From positions 1,418,826 through 1,482,825 of the forward strand of contig NC_059257.1 in NCBI RefSeq assembly GCF_017591435.1: DNA of 64,000 bases. Direction: 5' to 3'. Of this stretch, positions 53,082-64,000 are shown in pieces. Position numbers and translations under genes: made by a program. Under the pieces are notes generated by a model. The model ran no database searches, was not told where the DNA came from, and saw only the letters and a program-made list of their open reading frames with translations. The first letter of the stretch is position 1; each line of letters begins with the position of its first letter. This DNA is from Portunus trituberculatus. Taxonomy: Eukaryota > Arthropoda > Malacostraca > Decapoda > Portunidae.

Positions 53082-54250
53082 CAGAAACACATCAAGTTGT
53101 CATCCCCTTGTCTGTAAGACCAGCCATTATAGAACTAGCTCATGATGGATTGTCAGGTCATCTAGGCATCCAAAAAACCTACAAGAAGGCTCTTCAACAT
53201 TTTTTTTTTGGCCAGGAATGAAAAGGATGTGTCACACTATGTAAAAACATGTCACATATGTCAAATTGTGGGTAAGCCTAACGAACGCCTTGTGCCAGCT
53301 CCTCTGACGCCTATTCCAGTTCAGACGGAACCCTTCGAAAAGATCGTTCTAGACTGCGTAGGGCCCTTACCCAAAACCAAACGAGGGAATCAGTATTTGT
53401 TAACCCTCATGGATCCCACTACCAGGTACCCTGAAGCATTCCCTCTTAAGAACATCACATCAAAGACCATTGTAAAACATCTAATACATTTTTCACCTCG
53501 GTAGGAATTCCAAAACAAATTCAGTCTGACAAGGGTAGCAATTTCACTAGCAATTTTTTCCAACAGATAGTGAATGAGCTAAACATCGACCATGTAACCT
53601 CCTCGGCTTACCACCCCAATCCCAAGGCTGTCTGGAGCGGTTTCACCAAACATTAAAATCCATGATGAAGAAGTATTGCTTGGAGCATCAAGGAGACTGG
53701 GATGAAAGTATCTCTTTCCTTCTCTTCGCTTTAAGAGAATCTCCTCAAGATTCTTTAGGTTACTCCCCTTTTGAATTACTCTATGGTAGACAGATCAGGG
53801 GGCCTCTCAAAATATTAATGAATGGATGGTTTACTCAAAATACGCCTTCAAGCCCCAGTGTGTCTGACTATATCAGTAACCTTAAGAATAAAATCAGTTA
53901 AGTCAGATCTTTTGCCAAATCAAACTTCCTCAAATCTCAAACTAAAATGCAACTAAATTCTCTTCCCAAATCTGTCATGAGACGTTTCAAACCAGGAGAC
54001 AAGGTTTTACTTTTTCTCCCCACTCCAGGCATTGCTCTTCACAGTAAGTTCATGAGAACTTATGTTGTGGCTCAAAAACTAAGTCCATTAACCTATGTGA
54101 TCCACTCTCCTGACCTTCGTAAGGATTCCCAACTAGTTCATATTAATCTAATGAAACCTTACCACTCCAGAGAACCAGAGGACGACTTGTCTCGCACTGT
54201 ACCTGTATGTCTGGTCCTGTGCCCCGTGAGGAAGAGTCTAACATCGAATT
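53082..54250 (+). pseudogene. Integrase of Gmr1-like copy P
   Basis: HHCC finger: VVIPLSVRPAIIELAHDGLS and GHLGIQKTYKKA, then KTCHICQIVGKPNERLV. Core: KIVLDCVGPLPKTKRGNQYL (first Asp), a QSDKGSNF block near 53520 (second Asp), and GCLERFH (Glu) near 53625 in a third frame. C-terminal part at 53947: RFKPGDKVLLFLPTP, FMRTYVVAQKLSPL, QLVHINLMKPYHSREPE. Frameshifts at about 53500, 53610 and 53900 break it; the triad is complete in composition. It lies upstream of RT, the Gmr1 order. Confidence 0.88.
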
Positions 54251-54805
54251 CCTCTTCTCGCCACCTAAAGGGCGCCCCTCAAACAGCCAAATCATGTCCA
54301 ACCTTGATGAGTTTTTTCTTTCCTTAACATCTTCACAACAGTCTGATCTTAAAAAGTTATTGCTAGACTTTTCAGAAATCACAGGTGACCTTCCAAGACT
54401 TTGTACTACTATCCAACATGATATAACTTTAATATCTAATGACATCAAGCCTATAAGACAACCAACCTATCGCATTTCACCCAAAGAGGGTTGATGAAAA
54501 GAGAGGTAGACTATCTGCTCTGTCATCACCTTGCAGAATCTAGTATATCCCCCTGGGCTTCTCCCTGCCTGTTAACATCTAAGCCAGATGGTAGTAGTCG
54601 ATTTTGCACCGACTACAGGAAATTAAATAAAGTGACGGTGCCAGACTCCTACCCATTGCCCTTGATAGAGGACCTTATAGATAGCATAGGAGTAGCCAAA
54701 TTTGTAACCACTATAGATTTACGTAAAGATTACTACCAGATTCTCCTCTCGGACGAGGCCCGAATAATATCCGCCTTCATCACCCCCTTCCGGCTATACC
54801 AATAA
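54207..54805 (+). pseudogene. RT N-terminal part of Gmr1-like copy P
   Basis: 54207-54494: spacer with LTSSQQSDLKKLLLDFSEIT and IQHDITLISNDIKPIRQPTY. 54491-54805: EVDYLLCHHLAESSISPWAS, FCTDYRKLNKVTVPDSYPLP and TTIDLRKDYYQILLSDEARI, with the first catalytic Asp in TIDLRK. A frame break at 54805 separates the palm core. Confidence 0.88.
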
Positions 54806-54806
54806 A

Positions 54807-55718
54807 GTGATGCCCTTCGGCTTGTCTAATGCTCCCGCCACCTTCCAGAGGGCTATAAATTACATTACCCAGGACTTGGAGGGAACATCTGCTTATCTGG
54901 ACGACCTGGTGGTGACTTCGGACGACTGGGTGACATATCTGACCCGTCTCCGGAGGCTGATGGGTCGGTTGCAGGAAGCCGGGCTTACAATCAACCTGGC
55001 TAAGTCCACCTTCGGGAAGTCTACGGTAGTCTACCTTGGACATGTGGTGGGGAACGGCAAGGTTCGCCCCAAGAGAGCCAACATGGAGGCCATCCTTGAC
55101 TTCCCTGTCTCTACCACCAGGAAAGCTCTCATGAGGTTCTTGGGTATGGCTGGTTTCTACAGACGATTCTGTAGGAACTTTTCCACCCTAGCCGCCCCCT
55201 TGACGGACCTTATCAGCACTTCCGTCCCCTTCCACTGGACCCCGACCTGTGACCAAGCCTTCCAACATCTCAAGGCGTTCCTCTCCTCGGAGCCAGTGGT
55301 CTGGACGCCAGATCACTCCCGCCCCTTCCATCTACAAGTGGACGGGAGTGGAGTTGGAGTGAGTGCTGTTCTCCTTCAAGCAGACCCTACAAGCGGCATC
55401 CTCCATCCCATCGCCTATCACTCCACCAAGCTTAAGAAACACCAACTCAACTACTCCACCATCGAGAAGGAGGCTCTGGCACTCGTCCTGGCGCTCCAAC
55501 GTTTTGAGTGCTACCTTCATCCTGGTCCTCAAACTACGAAGGTCTTCACCGATCACAACTCTCTGGCCTTCCTTCACGCCAAGAAGAACCGAAACCAACG
55601 CATTCTTAAGTGGGCCTTGTTAACTCAACCCTTCAACTTGGAAGTCCACCATATCAAGGGGGTGGACAACATCATACCCGTCGCCTTATCAAGATCTCCC
55701 GTCTCACCTCCTTCATGA
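54807..55718 (+). CDS. RT palm and RNase H of Gmr1-like copy P
   Basis: 303 codons. MPFGLSNAPATFQRAINYIT, TSAYLDDLVVTSDDWVTYLT (YLDD, residues 31-34), LAKSTFGKSTVVYLGHVVGN and FLGMAGFYRRFCRNFSTLAA are the RT palm, thumb and connection. RNase H: FHLQVDGSGVGVSAVLLQ (Asp), NYSTIEKEALALVLALQRFE (Glu), KVFTDHNSLAFLHAKKNRNQ (Asp). In the last box IPVALSR replaces IADALSR, so the fourth metal-binding Asp is lost. The base composition is GC-richer than the upstream integrase. The stop is 20 bp before the polypurine tract. Confidence 0.92.
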   Translation: MMPFGLSNAPATFQRAINYITQDLEGTSAYLDDLVVTSDDWVTYLTRLRRLMGRLQEAGLTINLAKSTFGKSTVVYLGHVVGNGKVRPKRANMEAILDFPVSTTRKALMRFLGMAGFYRRFCRNFSTLAAPLTDLISTSVPFHWTPTCDQAFQHLKAFLSSEPVVWTPDHSRPFHLQVDGSGVGVSAVLLQADPTSGILHPIAYHSTKLKKHQLNYSTIEKEALALVLALQRFECYLHPGPQTTKVFTDHNSLAFLHAKKNRNQRILKWALLTQPFNLEVHHIKGVDNIIPVALSRSPVSPPS

Positions 55719-55736
55719 GCCCATTACGGAGGTCTT

Positions 55737-55749
55737 AGGGGGGAGGAAA
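55737..55749 (+). promoter_or_regulatory. Polypurine tract of Gmr1-like copy P
   Basis: Purine run AGGGGGGAGGAAA directly before the 3' LTR, the primer site for plus-strand DNA. Confidence 0.8.
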
Positions 55750-56331
55750 TGTTACTGCCCGCCCGTAACATACTCCACTACCATCACCTCCTCTGCTTGT
55801 TACCTCGTTCGCCACCTCTCCACCTGGATTCATGCGGCCCCATTCGACTCCAGCGGAAGTGTTAAAGCAAGCTCGGCTTTCTGGAAAGTCAGTCGAGGTC
55901 CAGGCCTCAACCAGTGAACACAACGCCTCTTGGACTACTGTGGGATCAACCATCACCCAGCACTTCACCACTGCGACACCTCATAAGTATCACTTCCCCT
56001 CGTCCGTTTTTTCCACATTGCCTCCATATAGGATTAGTATTATTGTTAGGTATTAAGTTGGGTTCTTTATTGTTGTATTTATTTCTGTGTTATATGTATA
56101 TGTGTATGTCAGTTTCATATGTTTCATGTCATATCTATGTGTATGTCAGTTTCATGTTTCATGTTATATCTATGTGTATGTCAGTTTCATTATGGGGTTA
56201 TCAAAATAGCTTTTTAAAGTGGCCCCCTTTGCATTTTCTCACCAGTTGAACGTGCAGTGTTTTTTTTATTTTTGTTATTGTTCACCGGCTCCCCGATGCC
56301 AATCTTACCAGTTTAACCGGTGAACGTAACA
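55750..56331 (+). repeat. 3' LTR of Gmr1-like copy P (582 bp)
   Basis: Begins TGTTACTGCCCGCCCGTAAC, ends CCGGTGAACGTAACA. Almost identical to the 5' LTR outside the tandem-repeat deletion. Confidence 0.93.
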
Positions 56332-56335
56332 CAGA
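56332..56335 (+). repeat. CAGA target duplication of Gmr1-like copy P (right)
   Basis: Same as 38774-38777. Confidence 0.75.
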
Positions 56336-57443
<1,108 letters not shown>

Positions 57444-57834
57444 CTCCGAGGCTGGTGTCCCCCCCAGATGGAAACCGCCTTGTCGTGGTGGGGGGGGGGC
57501 TTGCGTGTCCCTGTGACCTGGCGAGCTAGGCTAGAGGGGGTAGGCCCCTCCTCCGCTCTTCCGCAGGGGAGAGGGCTACCCATGCTAGTAAGGTCGCCAG
57601 TGAGAGGCCAGACTAAATGGTTCATACGTAAGCTGCCAGTGGACCAGCGGAGCCACCCGCTGGAGGGATCGCCCAAGAGGGGTCATCCTGTGTTGGATGG
57701 TTGGGTGTCCAGGCTGGGATGCATTGGGAGGGGGGTCCGCATGGGGACGAGGTACAGCGCTCGCTCCCATTGTAGTCCCAGTAGGTGATTTCCCTTGCCC
57801 CTGGAGCTAATCTTTTGTGTTACTGTATGCTTAT

Positions 57835-58622
57835 GGGAAAACACAAAAAATTATCAGGTTCTCGTGAGGTGGCTAACCGGCCCGCGAGACGTCATCTTCA
57901 GGTCTGAGTAGGGAGGAGGATTCCCTTCCACAAGGCCCTCCCAAAGCAGTCTCCCATTCTGTGAGTTCTTCTGAGGGACGCATTTCTGCTGCATTTGACT
58001 CCCTTTTGATGGTAAATGTTAATCCATCTTTTTCTTATCACGCCTTGCACTCCCTTCTCAAGGCTTATGGCACGGTTCTTCGCATCCGACTTGTTTATGA
58101 TAAGGACTTTCCATCTAACCGCTGCTATGTGACGTTTCTGTCACGTGATGAAGCCCGTTTGGCTTTTGAACATGTAGCATCTCTGCCCCCCTTGCCCACT
58201 CTGAACTTCTCCAATCACGTAATGTTTCAGACAGTGACATGGATTATATCCCAAATGTTTTTGACAACTATCTAGAGAATTCAGTTCCAGAAGTCCGCCA
58301 GATCCCGCCTCCACGTTGGTTTGTGGCGTACTACAGAAATGGGCGTGGGAATTTCATCCATGTCTCCCGGTACCTGGCCAAAGAGATCGGCACGATTCCT
58401 GAGGGAAATCTCAAGAAGTACAGTAAGGGGGTGCTCGTGCGAGCTAAAGATATTACGCAGACGAGGATATTGCAACATCTCCCATGCCCTCCTGACAGCA
58501 TGTTTGTAACCGTAAAGGCCCATCCCACCTTTGATTATAGTAAAGGTTGTGTGTACAGTCAGGATTTTTATGAATTTCCTGAGGAGGAAATACTAGCTAC
58601 GTGTCCTAGCTCAGTCCAATAG
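57835..58622 (+). pseudogene. ORF1 N-terminal and middle part, I-like copy 4
   Basis: Start near ATG 57835, then frames at 57961 (SLLMVNVNPSFSYHALHSLL, FPSNRCYVTFLSRDEARLAF) and 58239 (RQIPPPRWFVAYYRNGRGNF, GCVYSQDFYEFPEEEILATC). Frameshifts near 57890 and 58190; an in-frame amber codon at 58620 separates it from the next part. Confidence 0.8.
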
Positions 58623-59711
58623 GTGACTAAGATGAGGAATTCCTCCAACATGGTCCTTCTCACCTTTTTAGGCTCCACCCTTCCTGACCGTGTTCATATT
58701 GGTCCTATCAATCTTAGGGTGAGGCGTTTTGTTTCCCGTCCTCTTCAGTGTTTCTCATGCTATGGGTACGGTCACGGTAAAACCTCCTGCAAGGAAGCCT
58801 CTCGATGTGGTAATTGCTCAGTACTAGACTCACATTCTGAGGAGCATTGCAATGCTGCTGCTTATTGTTTCCATTGCCGTGATACTCACCAGATACGTTC
58901 CAGGCAATGCCCAAGGTATCGCCTGGAGCAGGATATTTTACAGCTTGCTAGTAGTCAGTTCATCAGCCTTGGTAGCGCCCGCCGCGAACTCCTTTACCGC
59001 CAGAAGGACGGTACTGGTGCGACATCCTATACTTCATTGGCCGCTCACTCTTCAGCTGAGTCTGCCGGTCCGAAGACAACTTCTTCTGCTACCTCTCGCT
59101 CTGTTGGGACTGGTGGTCCTGCTCGTTTGGCTAATAGATTTTTCCTTTTGTCCGACGACTCAGTTGAGTCATCTCTAAGAAGTGACAGCAATAATCCAGA
59201 CTTAACCAAAGTAACCCATATAGTGGATGTCCATTTGCCTCCTGTATCGCCTAAGCCTTTGAAGGGCCTGACCAAACAGCACCGCGGCCCTGCGGAGTCG
59301 ATAGATTTAGCTCAGCCAAAGCAATCTGGGGAACATGATCGTGAGTCCTCCAGGGGCCGCTCTGCAATGGTGGTTCCAATGGTTTCTGTTCAGCCTTCTG
59401 TGACGCCCTCTGTCTCTGATCCGGCTTCTTGTGATAAGGATGGTGTTAGCATGGAGTCGTCCGATGATATTGTCAAAGCCGTCCCTCGTGGACCCACTGT
59501 GTCGAAAACTGCAGTCCAACCTGACCCTCGTCCTCCGATGACTGATAGGAGTGATGATGGTTCGCATCACTCACCGGTAGGCCGAAAGGCTGCGGTCCAA
59601 CGACTCGGCACATCTCAACTCCCGATGTCTTCTCATCTGTTGATTATTTCTAGTCTGGTGAGTCACAGGCAGCCCCTCCAAAATGCTCGCCCGTCCACTG
59701 CACCTAAATAG
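58623..59711 (+). CDS. ORF1 C-terminal part with zinc knuckles, I-like copy 4
   Basis: 362 codons, in frame with the preceding part apart from one TAG. CFSCYGYGHGKTSC, CGNCSVLDSHSEEHC and CFHCRDTHQIRSRQC form the three-knuckle cluster seen in copy 3. A Ser/Pro-rich tail follows (SSDDIVKAVPRGPTVSKTAV). Stop at 59709, just before the ORF2-like codons. Confidence 0.87.
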   Translation: MTKMRNSSNMVLLTFLGSTLPDRVHIGPINLRVRRFVSRPLQCFSCYGYGHGKTSCKEASRCGNCSVLDSHSEEHCNAAAYCFHCRDTHQIRSRQCPRYRLEQDILQLASSQFISLGSARRELLYRQKDGTGATSYTSLAAHSSAESAGPKTTSSATSRSVGTGGPARLANRFFLLSDDSVESSLRSDSNNPDLTKVTHIVDVHLPPVSPKPLKGLTKQHRGPAESIDLAQPKQSGEHDRESSRGRSAMVVPMVSVQPSVTPSVSDPASCDKDGVSMESSDDIVKAVPRGPTVSKTAVQPDPRPPMTDRSDDGSHHSPVGRKAAVQRLGTSQLPMSSHLLIISSLVSHRQPLQNARPSTAPK

Positions 59712-59768
59712 TCATTTTCAAGCTTCTACAGTGGAACTGTAGAGGCCTTCGCGTTTTGTGTGGGGAAC

Positions 59769-59857
59769 TGTAATGTAATGTATAGGTATCTGTGTTGTAA
59801 TGTACTATGATGTGTGTAGGTGATGGGTTAAATACTTGGGTGTCGTTGGCTCTTACA
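59769..59857 (+). repeat. 5' LTR, or its U3 start, of element E
   Basis: 89 bp, identical to 63704-63792. An AATAAA at 59990-59995 lies further right, so the full LTR may reach about 60032 (ending CACCACA). Confidence 0.75.
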
Positions 59858-60050
59858 CTTGTACCTAGTTACCTAGTTAATTGCTTGTTATGGGAGGGGA
59901 AGTGAGGACGACTGTGACGCGAGGCGTCGGGTCAGTGGGAGAGCAGAAGGCGAGCTGTGTAGTCGCCCCACACCTCTGTACACCAAGGGAATAAAGATCA
60001 CCGGATTGCTGACTGCTTTTTGCTGAACACCACAAGCTATCTAGGCAGTC

Positions 60051-60736
60051 ATGCCCGAAGACCCGGAAGACGTGAAGGCGAGCCCATCTACACCAACGCC
60101 ATTTGACGCTAGACTCATCCCGGAGTTCGACGGTACAACGGACGTCGTAGAATGGGTGACAAGGGCCGAGATGTTGTGCGAGCTTCGGGCGCCGCCTCCC
60201 AGTCCGTCTTACCGCTGCGCCTGACTGGTGGCGCGTTCGCCGTGTGGTCACAACTCCCTCAAGCCAGCCGCTGTTCTCCAGAAGCCGTGCGTGACGCCTT
60301 GTACGCGGCGTTCGCTTTGGACCAGTACGCGGCGTACGAGGCATTCGCTACACGCCGCCTCCGGCCGGGTGAGTCCGCCGACGTCTACCTGGCAGAGCTG
60401 CGGAGGTTATCAACTTTGTTTGGGGGAGTCCCGGAGCGTGCCCTCGCCTGTGCCTTCGTGACTGGACTGCCAGATGACATTCGCAGAACAGTTCGCACTG
60501 GATGTAGGGCCGAAGACCTCGACCTGGTTAGTGTGCTGGCCCGGGCTCGTGCTGTACTCTCTGATGAGAGTGTAGCTGCTGGTGTGGCTGCTAGAGCTGT
60601 AGTGACACAGGCTCGTGGTCAACCAACAACGGCCAGAGAGCAGCTTCACGAGCAACAAGGCGCACTCGTCGTTGCTGGAATCGCGGCCGGCCGGGGCATC
60701 TTGTTGCAGCATGCCCGTGGACGGGAAACGACGTAG
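60051..60736 (+). CDS. Gag of element E (frameshifted)
   Basis: ATG at 60051 opens MPEDPEDVKASPSTPTPFDA and FDGTTDVVEWVTRAEML; after a frame change near 60200 the frame 60152-60736 continues with LPLRLTGGAFAVWSQLPQAS, FALDQYAAYEAFATRRLRPG, ESADVYLAELRRLSTLFGGV and CAFVTGLPDDIRRTVRTG. This is the Retrotrans_gag-like capsid (W-x-x-x-F, L-x-x-LxxxF). Near 60680 a third frame holds a zinc knuckle C-W-N-R-GRPGHLVAAC in which the second Cys is Arg. So gag is broken twice although pol is open. Confidence 0.78.
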
Positions 60737-60739
60737 GAG

Positions 60740-63713
60740 GGGACGCATCAGCGCCAGCGTTCTCCTCCGGAAACCAGTGAGCGGCGCGTTGCCAGTGGTG
60801 CAGCTGTTAGTCAACGGACATCGTTGTCAAGTGCTCGTTGACACAGGCAGCACCGAGACCATCGTGCACGCTTCGTGTTGCATGCGGTGGCAATCGCGGT
60901 TCACCAGCGTAACGACCATCAGTGGAGACACGTTCCGGTGTACTGGAGTCGGCGAGGTGTCTGTGGAGACTCCTGCTGGCCTGTGTGCCAGACTCGAAGC
61001 ACTGGTGGTGAGCCAGCCTCCCCTGGGCGCGGATGTTGTACTTGGCATCGCAGGCATCGAGGCACTTGGTGGAATCACGGTGAAGTCTGCCTCTGATGTT
61101 CAATTCTGCGGCGCTGGACAGCGACGGTTGTGTGGCACCGCTGCCCCTGCGCCATTGGTGGTGGACGCCCCTGACTTCAGCGTGCAGTTCAACACAGTGA
61201 GTCGGACGTGGATCGTCACGTGGAAGTGGACGAATGGTGCTGCCCCTGACTGTCTCGGCAACACAGAGGAGCAGTACAACGTGCCCCTTTCCATGCGACA
61301 GGCGTTCTGCCAGGAGCTGGAGTCGTGGGTTACAAGTGGTTGGCTTGTACCTCACGATGAGCAGCAGCACGGGGCACCTCGGGGGCTTCTACCGCTCATG
61401 GCAGTGCGGCAGAACAATGGCGGTAAGGTGCGGCCCGTACTCGATTACCGTGAGCTAAATGACTGCGTGACTGCCTTCACTGCCGACAGCGACGTATGCT
61501 CTGACCAACTAAGGAAGTGGCGCCGGCATGGAGAGAACGTGTCCGTCCTCGACCTACGCAAGGCGTATCTACAGGTGCGTGTAGATCAGCAGTTGTGGCC
61601 TTTCCAGACCGTGATGGTGAGAGGTCAGCGGTACTGCTTAACGCGCCTTGGATTTGGCCTCAACATCGCTCCACAAGTTATGAAAGCAGTTGTCAAGACC
61701 ATCCTGGCTCAAGACTCTAAGATCGAACAAGCAGTTTTGCCGTACGTAGACGACCTGCTCGTGAATGAAGACCAGGTCAGTGCAGAGCAGGTTGCTGCAC
61801 ACTTCGCGAGTTACGGGCTGGAGTGTAAACAGCCAGTCCGTGTGGCGGACGGGGCACGTTTGCTGGGTCTACGCGTACGTCCGGTGAACGGGGAACTGCA
61901 ATGGACGCGAGACAACGCAGTTGCCGCGCCACCGAAACAAGTGACCCGCCGTGCAGTGTTTGCGTGGTGCGGGCGACTGATCGCTCATTTGCCGGTGGGC
62001 GGCTGGCTGCGACCGGCAGTGGCATGGATAAAACGGCAGGTGAACGCTAGTACCCGGGGCTGGGACGACGTGACGGGGGATGACGCGCTGTGCGAGCAGA
62101 TGGAGTACGTGTCAAGCAGGCTGTCCAAAGAAGATCCGTGCTGTGGGCAATGGTGCGTGCATGGAGACCAGGCAGTGGTGTGGACCGACGCCAGCTCTAT
62201 CGCTGCCGGTGTTGTTGTTTTAACACCGCAAGGAGCTGCCATCGAGGACGCATGCTGGATTAGAAGAGATGAGAGCTCCCACATTAACATGGCTGAGCTG
62301 GACGCAGCAGTTCGTGGCGTCAATCTGGCCATCGCGTGGGGCATGCGAACCATCGATCTGCGAACAGACTCTGCGACCGTCTACCGCTGGATTGACGATG
62401 CGCTGAGTGGCCGGGCACGTCTTCGCACCAAGGCTCATGGGGAGATGCTGATTCGCCGTCGGGTAGATGTCATCCGGCAGCTGGTGACGGAACTTGATCT
62501 GGTCATGTCTGTGACGCTCGTACGCTCCTCAGAGAACCGCGCCGACGCCCTCACGCGAGTCCCAGGGGAGTGGGTGCGAGGTGACAAAGACGGATCGGCA
62601 GTGAGTGTAGCAGCGGTAGCAGCAGCATCAGCAGCTAGCAGTCGGGATAACAGCGTGGCGAGTGTCGCTGACGTTCACATACGTGCTGGCCATCCCGGCG
62701 TGCGACGCACACTCTTCTTTGCACGACGTGACATCTCACGAGCAGTGACGCGTGCTGAAACACGTGCTACTGTGCGGCAGTGTGAGGTGTGCCGCAAGAT
62801 CGACCCAGCGCCGGCGAAGTGGCAGCACGGGTCATTGAGTGTGACTGAGACGTGGTGGCGTCTGGCGACAGATGTTACCCACTACCTCGGTAGCGCCTAC
62901 CTGTCCCTTGTCGACTGCGGGCCGTCTCGGTTCGCTGTGTGGCGGCACTTACGTCGTCCAGATGCGGACACCGTCGTCAGTCACCTGGAACAAGTCTTCT
63001 GCGAGCGAGGAGCGCCGGCGGAACTGCTCTGTGACAACGAAACTGTCTTCCGAGGCCGGCGATTCGCAGCTTTCGCGGCGCGCTGGGGCGTGTCGCTGCG
63101 CTTCAGAGGGGCATACGCACCGTCTGGTAACGGCATCGTGGAAAGGAACCATCGCACGGTGAAGGTGATAGCAGCGAGGAAGGGCTGCTCCGTTGCTGAG
63201 GCAGTCCACCTGTACAACGTGACGCCCCGGGACGGGGAAACTGTGGCATCAGCTCCCGTGAGTGGTATTTACCGGTACCGAGTACGAGACTGCGTGCGGC
63301 ACGATCAGGTACAGTGTGCCGTTCACACCTCCCCTGATGTTGCAAGGAAGAACTACACGGTTGACGATGCAGTGTGGGTTCGGAGGCGGGGCGAGCGCTG
63401 CACCTCAGCATCGCAGCCCAGCGTCGTCACCAGGGTGAACTCGCCGCAGGTGGTAGAGGTTGATGGAGTCCCACGACACGTCAGGGACTTGAGACACCGC
63501 AGCAGCCTCTCAGTGAACGAAGCTGGCACTCCAGATGAACCGGGAGATGAACCCCCGCTTCATGTTGACGCGCAAAGCCAGCTGCTGCAGCCGCAGGTGG
63601 TTGAACCCCCACCTGAGGCACCACGAGAAGCCGTGCTTCGAAGGAGTACCCGTGAGCGGCACCCTCCGCAGCGATATTGTTGTGATCCTGGAGATCAGGG
63701 GGGTGTAATGTAA
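60740..63713 (+). CDS. Pol polyprotein of element E: PR-RT-RNase H-integrase
   Basis: Open frame 60615-63713 (1,032 codons; real pol from about 60740). Residues ~73-80 VLVDTGST, protease active site. RT: VRPVLDYRELNDCVT (~275), VSVLDLRKAYLQVRV (~312, Asp), RLGFGLNIAPQVMKAV, VLPYVDDLLVNE (~377, YVDD). RNase H: VVWTDASSIAAGVVV, NMAELDAAVRGVNLAIA, DLRTDSATVYRWI, ADALTRVPG, four acidic residues. Integrase: HIRAGHPG and CEVCRK (HHCC), LATDVTHY, LLCDNETVF, GNGIVERNHR (DDE), then VVEVDGVPRHVRDLRHR. Everything looks catalytically complete. The stop codon lies inside the 3' repeat (63711-63713). GC-rich codon use differs from all neighbours. Confidence 0.93.
63690..63703 (+). promoter_or_regulatory. 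Polypurine tract of element E
   Basis: GGAGATCAGGGGGG, ending at the right-hand repeat; it overlaps the end of pol. Confidence 0.7.
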
Positions 63714-63792
63714 TGTATAGGTATCTGTGTTGTAATGTACTATGATGTGTGTAGGTGATGGGTTAAATACTTGGGTGTCGTTGGCTCTTACA
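63704..63792 (+). repeat. 3' LTR, or its U3 start, of element E
   Basis: Identical over 89 bp to 59769-59857, then diverges. Confidence 0.75.
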
Positions 63793-64000
63793 GTGGGTAT
63801 GTAATGTAATGTATCATATGTATTCCCTGTACCTCTGATTATCGTACGCCTGGCAACCCTACGTAAGCCTCAGTCTTGCTGGCGTCTCCAAGGCAGGCAC
63901 GCGTACGGGGTCCTTCCAAGGCTTTCTCTGTGTTCCTCTGCCTGAATACACCTACTACAGTTAGTACGTGTTTCTATGAAGAACCTTCACCTTCGTGGCT
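63793..64000. other. Sequence beyond the 89-bp repeat
   Basis: Starts GTGGGTATGTAATGTAATGTAT, repeating the first bases of the LTR, then unrelated sequence to the window end. It does not match the part that follows the left repeat and does not resume I-like ORF2. Confidence 0.5.

Larger units (their letters stand above)
57454..59768 (+). mobile_element. I-like non-LTR retrotransposon, copy 4 (5' part only)
   Basis: Starts with the C-run and AACCGCCTTGTCGTGGTGGG, runs through the 5' UTR and ORF1 and the first bases of ORF2 (GTGGAACTGTAGAGGCCTTC), and is interrupted at 59769 by LTR element E. ORF2 may continue beyond the window. Confidence 0.88.
59769..64000 (+). mobile_element. LTR retrotransposon E (GC-rich, gypsy-like pol), right end unresolved
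   Basis: An 89-bp direct repeat beginning TGTAATGTAATGTATAGG and ending GGCTCTTACA occurs identically at 59769-59857 and 63704-63792, with leader, gag and a 1,032-codon pol between. A G-run (AGGGGGG) directly precedes the right copy, as a polypurine tract should. Identity of the repeats and the long intact pol indicate a recent insertion, younger than I-like copy 4. After the right 89 bp a second TGTAATGTAATGTAT start follows, so the 3' LTR boundary is not clear. Confidence 0.82.

Noticed and set aside
61985..63411. Minus-strand ORFs opposite element E pol
   Set aside because: Shadow frames of GC-rich coding sequence without motifs.

Overview
The window is a piece of eukaryotic, repeat-dominated DNA, most likely from a decapod crustacean. 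The evidence for that is the mix of element families (a Jockey-clade LINE, an I-like LINE with RNase H, CR1-like, Gmr1-like and env-carrying Ty3/gypsy elements, PIF/Harbinger, Tc1/mariner-like and P-like DNA transposons, tRNA-derived SINEs) together with very long AT, GA, CA and TAA microsatellites. There is no sign of prokaryotic gene organisation. Taxon is an inference. Only one short stretch (9301-9456, minus) looks like a host gene: a 52-codon exon resembling an ionotropic glutamate-type receptor. Nearly all other coding sequence belongs to mobile elements, most of them broken.

Layout, left half. 1-545 is the 3' end of a Jockey LINE (minus). 640-4614 is a degenerate I-like LINE (copy 1) that carries a 216-bp solo LTR. 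5176-6594 is a P-element-like transposon with inverted repeats, an 8-bp target duplication and a THAP-domain exon. 7000-11300 is microsatellite-rich, with small LINE fragments, a MITE and the receptor exon. 11989-13177 is a candidate 1.19-kb solo LTR inside an AT array. 13380-14480 holds a LINE fragment and a locally repeated ~100-bp sequence. 14483-24946 is a Tc1/mariner-like element split by a complete LTR/gypsy element (15055-24678) with gag, protease, RT, RNase H, integrase and an envelope-like gene. 25288-25580 is a tRNA-derived SINE.

Layout, right half. A Jockey LINE on the minus strand (37570-57443) was the target for most of what follows. One Gmr1-like LTR element on the plus strand (38778-56331, target duplication CAGA) split it. 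That element was in turn split by an I-like LINE (copy 3, 41393-47597) inside its gag zinc knuckle and by a PIF/Harbinger transposon (48395-53076) upstream of its integrase. A second Gmr1-like element on the minus strand (25908-37569, interrupted) also sits in the Jockey RT gene; its middle is replaced by an I-like LINE (copy 2) and a CR1-like LINE. From 57454 an I-like LINE (copy 4) begins and is cut at 59769 by the best-preserved element, a GC-rich LTR retrotransposon with a 1,032-codon uninterrupted pol.

How the parts relate: the junctions give a relative history. Jockey is oldest, then the Gmr1 elements, then I-like and Harbinger insertions, then the GC-rich LTR element. The Gmr1-like elements have integrase upstream of RT, a SCAN-like capsid region and a tRNA-Arg-like primer site. 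The points I would look at first are the P-like element, the Gmr1-like pair, the env-carrying gypsy element, and conserved hairpins in the I-like LINE and at the Harbinger end.
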